Source: Distichodus sexfasciatus
Taxonomy: Eukaryota; Chordata; Actinopteri; Characiformes; Distichodontidae
Length of the DNA stretch: 64,000 nt
NCBI GenBank assembly: GCA_032718565.1
Contig: JAVGVS010000244.1
Coordinates: forward strand, 542,563-606,562
Reading direction: 5' to 3'
Shown here: one piece after another, positions 21,025 to 31,639 of the stretch
How the letters are laid out: each line of letters starts with the position of its first letter
How positions within the stretch are numbered: position 1 is the first letter of the stretch
Made by a program: the position numbers and the translations under genes
Notes under the pieces: model-generated
Told to the model about the DNA's origin: nothing
Database searches by the model: none
Seen by the model: the letters and a program-made list of their open reading frames with translations, nothing else

Positions 21025-21140
21025 ATATGTCATTGTGAATTGTGCATTTGACCCATCCATGCAGGAGTAGTGGGCAGTTTTTTTTGCCAGTGCCCAGGGA
21101 GCAGTACTTGGGGATGGTACCTCTTTTTACCATTCCCTGG
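21025..21140 (-). mobile_element. SINE-B fragment
   Basis: GTCATTGTGAATTGTGCATT, CATCCATGCAGGAGTAGTGG and GGGGATGGTACCTC in reverse orientation; the head is missing. Confidence 0.78.
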
Positions 21141-21319
21141 AACGCCTCCTCCACCAACCAGCCAGAAACCTTGCCACGTTTATGACTCACCTCTTTTTCT
21201 AGCCTTCATGAGAATGAATACGGACATACTCTGTAGCGGAGGCCGAGACAGGGTTTTGGGTTCAGACTTTGTAAGAGAAGGGTGTTAACCGAAGTAAACA
21301 AGATTTATACATAGCATCA

Positions 21320-21480
21320 GTCGGTGTTATTTTTTAAGTGGTAGCTTTTCAAGCATCTTCTAATTAAAAGCAGCTAAAATCCAGTCATGCTACTGGTCTA
21401 ATACAATAGTTGTCTACACTACAAGCAAGAAAAAGTAGCTAACTATATTCAAGGTGTTTTCTCCAGTAGTACTTAAGATT
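21320..21480. repeat. Repeat K fragment
   Basis: GTGGTAGCTTTTCAAGCATC and AAAAGTAGCTAACTATATTC resemble repeat K. Boundaries are uncertain. Confidence 0.35.
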
Positions 21481-21624
21481 TGTGTTGTAGATGATGTTAA
21501 AAGTAATATTAAAATCAACAACATAATGTCAAATCACAACAGGGTTTTAATGACGCTTTAGAGGTAGAGTTATCATAACTCTATACGTTCTGTCCCTTTA
21601 AAGAGTTATACATTTTGACAAATA

Positions 21625-21770
21625 CATCTACAGATTCTTGCTTCCATCTTCACCAAGGTGGATTTCATCCTCCAACTTCATCCCGCAGTTGCCAAGACTG
21701 CACTGTAATGCAATGAGCATTGCGCAGTAGCCTTTCAGCTGCCATTCCTGAGAATTCAGGACTAATCAGA
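21625..21770. mobile_element. Family H fragment
   Basis: CAGATTCTTGCTTCCATCTT, GGTGGATTTCATCCTCCAAC and CGCAGTTGCC match one arm of the fold-back at 18647-18866; the second arm is lost. Confidence 0.65.
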
Positions 21771-21806
21771 AACACCTAGTAGTTCAAAATACCTGACTTT
21801 GTAAAG

Positions 21807-22027
21807 CAGGGATTTTCAACTGGTGGTCTGCTGCCCATGGGCAAAGCACGTGGTCTGTAACATGCAATCCAGTTTCACTACCAAAATCACTTAAAAAAAA
21901 AAAAATGTATTCAGTTATTATCCAAATCACTTAATCCCTACTGGTGTTGCAGGAGGACTGGAGCCTACCCCGGGAACTACAGTAGGCCACAGACTACTGC
22001 TTAGTCTGAACCAGTTGAAAACCAATG
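21807..22027. mobile_element. hAT-type MITE with 8-bp duplication and SINE-A fragment inside
   Basis: Left end CAGGGATTTTCAACTGGTGG, reversed right end CATTGGTTTTCAACTGGTTC. The 8-bp flanks TTGTAAAG (21799-21806) and TTGTAAAA (22028-22035) differ at one base. The interior 21920-21990 (CACTTAATCCCTACTGG, CTGGAGCCTACCCCGGGAAC) is a reversed SINE-A tail piece. Confidence 0.82.
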
Positions 22028-22139
22028 TTGTAAAAAGAGAAAAATTATAGTTGTTGTTTTTTTTTTTTTAAACGATGTGGTGTTTTGCATAACGGCATAT
22101 TAGGGCCCTTTCAGATTAAAAAAACAGTAATGAGGGGAT

Positions 22140-22265
22140 GGGGAGTAAAATTCCAAGAGAAAAACCCAGAAATTCCAAGTTCTAAGTCGTAAATTTACAA
22201 GAAGAAAACATCTGACTTTTTTCTTGCATATTTGTGAGTTTTTTTCTCATAAATTCGCCAGTTTT
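22140..22265. repeat. Fragment of the AAAGTC/AAATTT degenerate repeat
   Basis: AAGTCGTAAATTTACAAGAA followed by TTCTTGCATATTTGTGAG, with both orientations facing each other as at 20285-21005. Confidence 0.5.
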
Positions 22266-23020
22266 TACCTCCTCCGTTTTTCCTTTGTAATTTGCAATGG
22301 CCCTAATATGCTGTCGTAGTTTGCCACTCTACATTGCAATTTGTTTTAAAAGTAGTCCGTTACTTTTAAAGATACAACTTTTACAAGGGAGCTTTGCTAA
22401 TGATTCCTGGCTCTAGAAATGGAAAAAAAGGAAAGTCATGAGCATTTTCTTGGACTGAATTTGGAGAATATTTCTTGACATTCCAGTTCCTAAAGGGATG
22501 AAGGGATGTGTTTTGGTAGAGGAACTGCCTAAAGTTAATGACTACTAACTGAACTACAGTGACTTATCGGTAACAAAGCTACGCAGCAGCTTCAAAAGTA
22601 ATTATTAACGTTTATATTATAAAAGTAATTATTAATGTTATTAAAAGTATAAATGAACATTTGCCCACAGGAATCGGAGTCTGAATAACAGCGTCATGTT
22701 GCTGTGGAGTGCTGAGTGAGTCCACCCTCCACTCGCGACACACAGAGCATAAAGATTGGAGCAAAAAGCATCCCTCTCTCTCTCTCTCTCTCTCTCCTGT
22801 CATCCCTCCAGCCCTGTTCAGCAGTGACGTCAGTCTCTCTCTCTCTCTGGATAGGTGTGATGCTGATGGAGCGACGGCAGGCACACGATGTACCTCCGGA
22901 ACCTGAAAACGTAGATCCATCATCTCACCGCTTTCCTATCAACCCACATGGGGATGGTCCTGCAGAGCCTCAGCTCTCTCTACTAAAATTAAGTCAAATT
23001 TATTTATTTTTATTTGTGGT
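22266..23020. other. Unassigned with (CT)n tracts
   Basis: (TC)n runs at 22772-22796 and 22833-22849. A TAAGTAATTATTAACG-like duplication occurs near 22595-22635. A short open segment after 22850 follows a pyrimidine tract and AG but is not convincing as an exon. Confidence 0.35.
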
Positions 23021-23248
23021 AATATCATTGTGAACACACCACAGCAGACAGTGCACCACAACCAAATGCAACCTCTATGTTTTACCCATCCATGAGGGAA
23101 AAGGGGGCAGCTTTTTTGCCAGCAACCACAAAGCAGTGCTTGGGGACGGTACCTTGCTCATGAGAACCTCAGCAGTGGCACCTTCACCAGTCCAGGACCT
23201 TCCGTTCATGGGACCAACTCCCTAACCGTTACACTACCAACTACCTCA
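23021..23248 (-). mobile_element. SINE-B, near full length
   Basis: Reverse tail ATCATTGTGAACACACCACA, body GGGGACGGTACCTTGCTCAT, and head strand CTAACCGTTACACTACCAAC. Confidence 0.87.
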
Positions 23249-23381
23249 TGGGGGGTGACCTTGGAACAGGACTCGTTTGTGTTTGTTGAGTGTCCTCGTA
23301 GCAAAAGCAGGATGAAGGAGACCAAAATGCACAATGCCAGGCTTTTAAAATAACCAACATGACTTTAAAATAAATCCTAAG

Positions 23382-23450
23382 GACGGTACCTTGCTCATGA
23401 GCACCTCAGAGGTTAGGGAGTTGGCAGGAAGGTCACCGGTTCAAGTTCAT
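23382..23450. mobile_element. Rearranged SINE-B piece
   Basis: 23382-23410 (ACGGTACCTTGCTCATGAGC) is minus-strand SINE-B and is joined directly to 23411-23450 (GGTTAGGGAGTTGGC, GGTTCAAG) in plus orientation. The missing segments between suggest an inversion with deletion. Confidence 0.65.
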
Positions 23451-25325
23451 TTACATTTACAGCATTTAGCAGACGCTCTAATCCAGGGGTGCATTTCCCA
23501 AAAGCATAGTTGCTAACTACGTCATGAGCATAATGTACATTAGTAACTAACATAGTGTACGTTAGCATGTACATTAGCAACTAACATAGTGTACATTAGC
23601 GTGTACATTAGCAACTAACATAGTGTAGATTAGCATCTAACATAGTGTACATTAGCGTGTACATTAGCTACTAACATAGTGTACATTAGCAACAGGCTAC
23701 ATTAGCAACTAAATATAGTGTACATTAGCAACTAACATAGGCTACATTAGCAACTAACATAGTGTACATTAGCATGTACATTAGCAACTAACATAGTGTA
23801 CATTAGAATGTACATTAGCAACTAACATAGTGTACATTAGCAACTAACATAGTTTAAATTAGCATGTACATTAGCAACTAACATAGTGTATATTAGCAAC
23901 TAACATATAAGTGCATATTAGCGTGTACATTAGCAACTAACATAGTGTACATTAGCATGTACATTAGCAACTAACATAGTGTACATTAGCAACTAACATA
24001 GTGTAAATTAGCATGTACATTAGCAACTAAGAGTGTATATTAGCATGCACATTAGCAACTAACATAGTGTACATTAGCATGTAAATTAGCAACTAACATA
24101 GTGTACATTAGCAACTAACATAGTGTACATTAGTGTGTACATTAGTAACTAACATAGTGTACATTAGTGTGTACATTAGCTACTAACATAGTGTACATTA
24201 TCAACTAACATAGGCTACATTAGCAACTAACATAGTGTACATTAGCAACTAACATAAAATACATTAGCAACCAATTAGTGTACATTAGCAACTAACATAG
24301 GCTACATTAGTTAAATCAACATAGTACATTAGCATGTACACTGAAGAATTCAATATAGTGTACATTAGGAATGTACATTAGCAACTAACATATGTTACTT
24401 AGCATGTAAATTAGCAACTAACATAGTGCATACATTAGTTAATCAACATAGTGTACATTAGTTGTACATTGCCACTAACATAGTGTACATTAGCAACTAA
24501 CATAGGCTACATTAGCAACTAACATAGTGTACATTAGCAACTAACATAGGCTACATTAGCAACTAACATAGTGTACATTAGCAACTAACATATTGGCTAC
24601 ATTAGCAACTAACATAGTGTACACATGTACATTAGCAACTAACAGTGTAATATTAGAATGTACATTAGCAACTAACATAGTGTGTACATTAGCAACTAAC
24701 ATAGTTTAAATTAGCATGTACATTAGCAACTACAATATAGTGTATATTAGCAATCAATATAGTGCATATTAGCTAGTACTTTTAGCAACTGTATAAATAG
24801 CAACTAACATATAGGCTACATTAGCAACTAACGATAGTGTACATTAGCAACTAACATAGTGTACATTAGCAATTAACATAGTGTACATTAGCATGTACAT
24901 TAGCAACTAACATAGTGTACATTAGCAACTAACATTAGTGTACATTAGCGTGTACATTAGTAACTAACATAGTGTACATTAGCATGTACATTAGTAACTA
25001 ACATAGTGTACATTAGCAACTAACATAGTATACATTAGCATGTACATTAGCAACTAACAGTGTATATTAGCATGTACATTAGCAACTAACATAGTGTACA
25101 CTACCAACCAACATAGTGTTGCTAACATAGCTAGCAATACGTTAGCAACTATGCTTTTGGGAAATGCACCCCAGAGCGACGTTTTCCCTAATTTCAGGGG
25201 ACAATGTCCCTGAAGCAACTAGGATTAAGGATCTTGCTCAGGGAGCCAGGGAAGATCTTGGAGATCAGGGAGATCTTGCTCAGGGAACTCAAACTCACAA
25301 GTTCTAACCACTAGACCACCACCCA
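23448..25325 (-). mobile_element. SINE-C interrupted by a 1.7-kb MITE-2/minisatellite
   Basis: The tail ACAGCATTTAGCAGACGCTC is at 23459 and the body resumes after 25172 with AGAGCGACG, GGATTAAGGATCTTGCTCAG and a reversed head TCTAACCACTAGACCACCAC ending near 25325. Confidence 0.82.
23484..25174. repeat. MITE-2 whose interior is an expanded minisatellite
   Basis: Ends GGGTGCATTTCCCAAAAGCA (left) and the same reversed (right). CAG is repeated outside each end, a 3-bp duplication like the CWG of animal Harbinger elements. Between them about 70 units of a 22-bp repeat, with core TTAGCAACTAACATAGTG, alternate irregularly with 12-bp ACATTAGC(A/G)TGT units. Units are very similar, so expansion is recent or homogenised. 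Confidence 0.88.
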
Positions 25326-25340
25326 CAGAAGAATGCCACA

Positions 25341-25512
25341 AGGTCAGTACTGGTAAAGGTACCAAAGGTACTCATGGTACTCATGAGCAAGATACCATCC
25401 CCAAGCACTGCTACCCGGCTGCTGCCCACTGCTCCTTCAATGCTCCTTTCGTTTTGGAGCACTGTGTGATGTGCTGTGGTGTGTTCACAATAACATAAAA
25501 TCACACACTTAA
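25341..25512 (+). mobile_element. SINE-B, 5'-truncated
   Basis: GGTACTCATGAGCAAGATAC, CCCCAAGCACTGCTACCC, GTGTTCACAATAACATAAAA. The promoter boxes are absent. The seven bases GTACTCA are duplicated near 25369. Confidence 0.82.
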
Positions 25513-26530
25513 ATTCATTAAATTCACTTGATTCACGAAAACAAATACAAATGTTGGCAAAGTGGAGCACAACAAAGAAGAACACTACAGAATAATAATA
25601 AAACAAGAATCTCAGCAGATTGCTCTGCGTAAAGCTCTGCTTTAACCCCCAAAAAATCTTTAGTTGCTTTCTTAAAACGAATCAGTCACCTCAGCTGTGT
25701 GCAAAGCTAGCGGGAGATTGTTCTAAAACCTGAAAAGCGCAATCCCCACGATCTCTCTCTCTCTCCACCTCCCTCGTCCGTTTCATTGTTCGTTCTTTCG
25801 TTCACTCGTTTGCTGCCTTTTCTATCATTTCTGCTGCTCATCTCTATCTGACTTTGTTGTCACAGAGGTCACAATCGATTTCGGCTGCCGGCTCCGAAAA
25901 AAGGTAAACAATATAAAGAAAGAAGCGGAGCGCTACGAGGAGAGGTTTTATATGAGACGGCAGCAAGGCGAGAGGTTTATCCCCTTAAACTCAAGAGATG
26001 CCTTTTAAGAATTTCCACTTTAACCCACACAACCTCAATAAATCAGCAATCGGAGCGGGATAGCTAACTTTATCAATCCACACAACATTATCAACACACC
26101 TTTTTCAAAGTATGGGTAATTAGATACGGTTGGTCAAAAAATTGCATTACAGTAGATGAAAGTCACTATAAATAACACAGTTTGGTGATCAAAAGATACA
26201 AAAAATATCCACCTTTCTTGGCGACCATAGTCCTAGTGATAACTGGCTCAGTACAGGCTCCTGGCTGGGGATTAAGAGGTTAAACTAAAATATGTTTTTC
26301 TGTAGCACACAGCACATTATTTTGCCCAGAGTTTTATAAAAATGGTGAAGATTCAACCCATTTCCTTCTAATATCTATTAATTAGGACTGTGTGAATTTA
26401 CTTTAGCTTGTTAATGTCTGAGATAAGAATCTTTTCAACTTTTTTAGTGTTTTGACATATTTTTACATGATTTTCATTTTGCAACTGTTCTTAAATTTAG
26501 CAGTGTATTGTGACAAAACACTATATCCTT
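25513..26530. other. Unassigned, repeat-poor
   Basis: A short CT tract is at 25753-25768. 25860-26060 is mixed composition and could be unique non-coding DNA. No gene seen. Confidence 0.35.
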
Positions 26531-26862
26531 ACAAACAATACCCCAGTGGTCCCCGAGTTATGATGGTCTTGAAGATAGCGACACGAAAAAATTGAAAAAA
26601 TATTTTGTTTCGTGTGACAGGCAAACGTAGCAGCATGTGCGGTATGCTATGTTGGGATGCTGTAGGGATGTACACATCTCCCACCTTGTGAGACACCTCA
26701 CTTTTACTAGTGGTTGTCAGAGTTCAGTTGTCTGGGTGTTATGGCGCATATATTTTCTGCATTTTTGTGTTTCAAAGCCCAATGTCTTGAACTTTGAAAA
26801 TTTCAAGTTACAACGGTGTCATCGGAATGCATCTCCATCATAAGTCAGGGACTAACCTGTAC
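26531..26862. mobile_element. Terminal-inverted-repeat element
   Basis: The left end CAGTGGTCCCCGAGTTATGA pairs with the reversed right end CAGGTTAGTCCCTGACTTAT at positions GTCCC(C/T)GA(G/C)TTATGATGG. The interior GTTACAACGGTGTCATCGG resembles Tigger-like ends, but no clear target duplication was found. Confidence 0.5.
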
Positions 26863-26884
26863 TATTATTTCTCTCATCAAACAG

Positions 26885-27036
26885 AAAGTGTTTTTCAACT
26901 CTCAGGCATCTCTGGTTGGTGTTGAATTGGCAGAAATGACATCTGATAAGCTACAGTGGTCACTGCATTACAGTGCACTCTTGACAGCTGCGAGATGGAC
27001 TGCATCTCGCAGCTGTCAAGAGTGCACTGTGGTTGA
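26885..27036. mobile_element. Family H fragment with a perfect hairpin
   Basis: TTGGTGTTGAATTGG, TGATAAGCTACAGTGG and ACAGCTGCGAGATGG match the fold-back at 18647-18866. The end has rearranged into a perfect inverted repeat. Confidence 0.6.
26970..27030. repeat. Perfect 28-bp inverted repeat with 5-nt loop
   Basis: Arms at 26970-26997 and 27003-27030 are exact reverse complements, starting ACAGTGCACTCTTGACAG. The loop is GACTG. It would extrude as a strong hairpin in DNA or RNA. Confidence 0.95.
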
Positions 27037-27044
27037 CTGTTGGT

Positions 27045-27240
27045 GGTGTAACTGTAGATCATTCGCCCTGTGATCAGAAGATCGATGGTTCGAATGGTGA
27101 AGACTGGTGAAGTTGCCACCGAGGTACTTGTGACCAAGGTACTGTCCCCAAGCACTGCTCCTTCATGGATGGGTCACATTTCGTTGTGGTGCATTGTGTG
27201 TTGTGGTGTGTTCACAATGACAAATAATCACTCACTTTCA
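27045..27240 (+). mobile_element. SINE-B with short internal deletion
   Basis: Head GGTGTAACTGTAGATCATTC, CCCTGTGATCAGAAG, a weak B box GGTTCGAATGG, CTGTCCCCAAGCACTGCTCC joined directly to TTCATGGATGGGTC, and the tail CAATGACAAATAATCACTCA. Confidence 0.85.
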
Positions 27241-27835
27241 CCCTGAAAGGTGAAATGGTCAGAACTTGCACATTTGAGTGTAAATTATGTCAACCAAAAA
27301 TTTAACTCTACACCTCCAAAACCTTATTGCGATTTGACATGACATTGAAATATATAGACTTTCAAAATACTTTTAATATCACGTTTGACATTTAAAAAAA
27401 ATGAATTTGCTTTAATATAAATACAGCATGAATATAAAACAAAAACAGCTGATGTTAAAGGACAAGAACAACGAAGAGAGTGATGTGGAAACAATACAGA
27501 ATGGCTGAGGCCAAACTCATTTGTGTAAACACTGCTCATGTGATTTTTAAAACCAGGCCCGAGGCCAAGGGCAGAGTGAAGGTCAGAGAGAAGGTCCCCC
27601 CCCTCCCCTTTTTTTACCCCCCAACCCCACCCAGCTCGTCTGGACACGTGGGACGAGCGGCATGTTGAAAAAATATTGCGCTGATAATGGAGCCATAAAA
27701 CAGATCATTTTACAGAAAAGACCATCTCGGTCTTGAATGCACTTGAAAACCATTTTCAAGCGACATAAAGTTTAACATGGCGCTACATCTGCCGAGTCAA
27801 TAGGTTCCACACTACATGGAACTCTGAATTTAATT
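27241..27835. other. Unassigned
   Basis: AT-rich to 27500; a C-run and T-run lie at 27597-27625. No recognised element. Confidence 0.35.
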
Positions 27836-28478
27836 AAGGAGAGGCAAGGCAAGGAGCCAGAGCTGGGGAGAGAGAGAGAGAGAGATGAGAAAGGGAAGGA
27901 GGGAGTGGAGGAGACAGAAAGATGGAGAGGTGGAGAGAGGGAGAGAAAGAAGGAAAAGGAGTGGTGGACGAGAGAGATAGAGAAAGAGAGAGAGAGAGAG
28001 AGAGATGGGGAGGATGAGAGAGACATAAGAAAAAGAGGAAGAGAGGGAGGACAGACTGCAGAAGGAAGGAGGAGAGAGTGGGGGATGGGGAGAATGAGAG
28101 AGAGAGAGATGAAAAAGAGTAAGAGAGGGAAGGAGGGAAGAGTGAGAGAAGGGAGGGAGGGAGGAAAGGATGGAAAGAGAGAGAGAGAAAGAGAGGGGAG
28201 AGAGAAGGAGGGAGGGAAGGAGATAGAAAGATGGAGAGGGAGAGAGGGATGGAAATAAGGGAAAGGAGTGGTGGACGAGAGGGGGGGAGAGATAAAAAGG
28301 GAGAGAGAGAGAAACAGAAAGGTAAGAGATGGAGAGAGAGAGAAATGGGGAGAATGAGGGAAAGATAAGAAAAAGAGAATGAGAGAGGGAGGACAGACAG
28401 GGGAGGGAGGGAGGGATGAAGAGAGTGAGGAATGAAGGAGGGAGGGATTAATGGATGCACTTGAGTATCTCTTCTCAA
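27836..28478. repeat. Polypurine GA/GGA tract with internal duplication
   Basis: About 640 bp almost purely A/G on the + strand. GGAGTGGTGGACGAGAG recurs about 305 bp apart (27957, 28265) and AAGAAAAAGAG blocks also repeat, so a roughly 300-bp unit was duplicated. Open frames on both strands are a by-product. Confidence 0.9.
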
Positions 28479-28499
28479 CTCAAAGGTTCTTTGTTGTTG

Positions 28500-28502
<3 letters not shown>

Positions 28503-28550
<48 letters not shown>
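28503..28550. repeat. (AT)24 microsatellite
   Basis: Uninterrupted AT dinucleotide run following GTTGTGA. Confidence 0.98.
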
Positions 28551-28557
<7 letters not shown>

Positions 28558-28930
28558 TATATCACGTGTGATCACACAGGCACTCAGTCACATCACAAGA
28601 CACCTCATTACCAGCCTCAGGAGGGAATAAAGTCAATCTAAAGCTCTTCTCATTTCATTTGGGTCCAACTAGGAGCAAACTACTAACCCCAACACACACA
28701 AGTAAGAAGCATTATCTATGATCTTTCCATCACATCACTCCTCACTGTTGATGGATCACATGTGACAGTAGAATTCAGATTATAGTGGATATATTTGGGT
28801 ATGGACCAAAAGGCTGTGAGCTGGAGTCCAGCTTCATCATATCTCAAGCACTACTATCACAAGGTGCTTACTTTAAATTGAGACTCGCCCTCAAAGACTT
28901 GCGACTTGACTTCAGACTCACCTTCAAAGA
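28551..28930. other. Unassigned
   Basis: No gene or known repeat. An imperfect ACTTGACTTCAGACTCACC-type doublet is near 28880-28925. Confidence 0.35.
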
Positions 28931-29103
28931 CTAAAGGAACCACTGAGGTACACATGAGCACGGCCATCCCCAAGTAACGCTCCCCAGATGCTGCCAAATA
29001 AAGATGCCCACTGCTCCTTCATGGATGGCTTAAATGCAGAGGTCACATTTGGTTGTGGTGCACTGTGTGCTGTGGTGTGTTCACAATGACAAATCATCAT
29101 CTC
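28931..29103 (+). mobile_element. SINE-B, 5'-truncated
   Basis: ACCACTGAGGTACACATGAG, GCCCACTGCTCCTTCATGGA, and the tail TTCACAATGACAAATCATCA. Boxes A and B are absent. Confidence 0.85.
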
Positions 29104-29479
29104 TTGGATGTGTTTCATTTGTAATGGACAACATTATAATAACGTTGTTGCAACTTTGATGCAACAGTGAAAGATTTTTGAAAATCCGCCAACATTTGTC
29201 AAAGTTATGGGCAAAGGAACATCCCTTTTCTGCCTTGATGTATAAGGGTAAAAGGTCTTTCAATGTCATTTGAAATTTTAAATTTTCAAAACTGATGCAA
29301 ATCACATCAACTATCCACAGCGGTCCTGCAGACCAATGTTGCCTCAGCTAAAAAAGAGACTTTAATCTCCTAAGTTTATCAAATCTCTGATTCAAACTTT
29401 GAATGACCGTAACAAAAGACTTTAGACCAAACGGGAATTCTCAACTGGGCTTTTGTTTCCTCTTTCTCCCCATTTCTTT
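29104..29479. other. Unassigned
   Basis: No gene or recognised element. Confidence 0.35.
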
Positions 29480-29760
29480 TTCGCAGTAAACTCCGAAACT
29501 TTGAACAAGGAAGAGTTCTCGAGCGGCCCTCGAGTTGGCTGATGAAGTGTCGGCGCTAACAGAGCCTTTTCGACTGCAAAGCCAGATCTATGCTAATGCA
29601 CCCTCATTTAGAGTGTATAGATTATTGATTCTCGAGTCTTCCTGGGCAGCCCGATTCCTGCTCAGGCCGTTTGAAAAGTGCACAACATTAATTTAAAAGA
29701 TCAATGACGATAGAGGGTTGAAAATTGTGAGGTAACTTTCCTTTTTTTTTTTTTTTACCC
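29480..29760. other. Repeat-free block, candidate conserved non-coding DNA
   Basis: Balanced-composition sequence including GATCTATGCTAATGCACCCT, GATTATTGATTCTCGAGTC and CAACATTAATTTAAAAGATC. It ends at a T-run at 29743-29756. No supported frame. Confidence 0.33.
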
Positions 29761-29900
29761 CGCTAAATTACCATGTGCGACGGGGGACACGGCTGCTCTC
29801 CAGACCTTTACAGTGCCAAATGATCTACGAGCAGCTGAGAATTCTTCAGCAGAAAGTGTTCGGTGAATTGCAAACCTTAAATTCCATACGGCCATGCATG

Positions 29901-29903
<3 letters not shown>

Positions 29904-29941
<38 letters not shown>
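29904..29941. repeat. (CA)n then (TA)n microsatellite
   Basis: About 15 CA repeats followed by ATATATA. Confidence 0.97.
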
Positions 29942-29942
<1 letters not shown>

Positions 29943-30540
29943 GAGGCGAGAAATCTATGATGTGTCACACCATTAACATGGACGAAGGACATTTTCAACA
30001 TTCAAATGCCAGGGTGAGGAATAAATGTCAAGCCATACTTTGTTATGCTAAATCAATTACTCGCCGGAGAGTGGACGCTAGGCTCGGGTCCGCCGTTAAC
30101 TTCGCTCGGAAGCGTTCGGCGTTCGCCTGACTGCGACTGAATTCTTAAAAACCGCCGGCCAAGACATTGGAAAGCCACTTTAATTAGCTTGCTAATTAGC
30201 TTAAGTGATGGTTTGCTGAGGCCCAAACATTGTGTGTCAACAAGTTGGTGGCTAAGTGGAGAAAAAGTCTAAACTGAACAGAAACTAAACTGTGGCGAGA
30301 GCTCAAAGCTGGATAAAAACAACAAAAAAGGCCATTATACCTCCTGGTGTCGCTCTTCACTTGTTCTATCTCACCTCCACAATGCTAGACCAAGTGTTAA
30401 AACCAGTTCAAGTGGCAAACCAGTTTCAGGAAAATCTCTTAAGGTGCATTTCTAAATCCCTGACCAATTCGACCACTTTGACCAAGAACAATTTCAGGAA
30501 AAACTGATTATAAACCTGCCTTAAATCAACTCTGGTTCAT
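29942..30540. other. Repeat-free block with paired homeodomain-type sites
   Basis: 30181-30200 reads TAATTAGCTTGCTAATTAGC, two TAATTA cores about 12 bp apart in a near-dyad. It is embedded in unique sequence (AAGACATTGGAAAGCCACTT upstream). Such spacing is used by homeodomain dimers; function here is inference. Confidence 0.33.
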
Positions 30541-31518
30541 ATAGATTTTATAGTTTGATGAGTAATATATAGATTTTACTGCGGGAAGATTGCATCCTGA
30601 CCTGCATATCAGTCGTTTCTCCTAGCTTGGGAGCCCGCTGTGCCAAGTCTCCTTCTGAGCCTGGCATCCTGTTGGCACGCTGATATATATCAGCCATAGG
30701 AAGCAAGCAGCATATGGGGAGCGGAGGAGGCCATTCAACACCCCCCTGAACTGCTCCATCCAGCTGCTTAATAGAACACGCTGATCTGCTATTTTGGAAG
30801 CTTCCTCCACTTATGAGTCCCCACCACTCTACCCACCCGCACCGAAGCCTCCTCGTCTGGAGATGACGGGATTCGGCAAAGACCCACCAACCCACCCACC
30901 CTCGCCTCCAGCTGGGCGCCGCCTGCCACCAGATGCCGAGGGTAAAGCAGGGAGAGTGTGGAAATGCCCGTGAGGGCCGTGTTGTAATGATATCAGGGTT
31001 TTCACAGACCTGTCACACCTCTGGGACTATGAAGGAGTGGAAAGAATGAGAAGCAAAATGACGGGGTGGGGGGCTGTTCTGCCACATCATGCCATGCCAT
31101 GCCATGCCAGGAGACACTTTCAGTCCACAAAAATAGCTCAGAATTTGCTAAAGTTATGTGTTTTGCTTCAATATCAATCAGCATGAGTTGCTTGATTGAA
31201 TGTAGAATTTGCCTTCCTCGACCTTGCATGTCCACTTTGGAACGAAACATTCTGCTCAACGCAAATTTCCTTGTGGAGATTTGTCTCGAACCTTGACGTG
31301 GGTGAGACAGAGCGGAATGGACAGCAGGAGTAGCCCCCGTCGGACAGAAGAAAAGAAAAGACGCTCTTGCTCCAGCGCTGTCCGTCAGCTGTCTCTCCCG
31401 GCGTGTCCCGTGTGAGTGGACGGTCAAAGTGGAGGCTGCCAGAGATAAAGTGAATGCAGCCAATCATAGGACAGATGCCCGGCTGCGGCCCAGACTCCCC
31501 TGCCACCTCTCCTCGCTT
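30541..31518. other. Repeat-poor DNA, no supported gene
   Basis: 30590-30940 is unique-looking and GC-balanced. A short (ATGCC)n run is at 31088-31108. Open frames at 30548-30895, 31002-31463 and 31174-31614 overlap on the same strand in different frames and lack known domains. Confidence 0.35.
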
Positions 31519-31639
31519 GGCACGGCACACAGCACACAGTGCACCATAACCAAATGTGACCTCTGCATTTGACATATCCATGAAGGAGCAGTGGGCAGCT
31601 GACATGGGCATCACCCGGGGACCAGTGCTCAGTACCTTC
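31519..31639 (-). mobile_element. SINE-B, tail-side half, split by element G
   Basis: GCACACAGTGCACCATAACC, GGAGCAGTGGGCAGC, ending at CTCAGTACCTT. The other half resumes at 32173-32225 with TTAGTACCTTTACTGGTCTG and GGGATTCGAACC. Confidence 0.85.

Noticed and set aside
22850..22915. Possible exon following CT tract and AG
   Set aside because: Only about 20 codons; the pyrimidine tract is a plain (CT)n microsatellite and nothing supports splicing.
23500..25140. CRISPR-like array of regularly spaced repeats
   Set aside because: The spacers are themselves repeats (22- and 12-bp units), the genome is eukaryotic, and the array lies in a MITE.
27834..28478. 214-codon reverse-strand Ser/Leu/Pro-rich frame resembling a low-complexity secreted protein
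   Set aside because: The DNA is an almost pure GA/GGA tract with an internal duplication.
31002..31614. Two overlapping reverse-strand frames of 153 and 146 codons
   Set aside because: They lie in different frames of the same DNA, one runs into a SINE-B, and neither has a recognisable domain.
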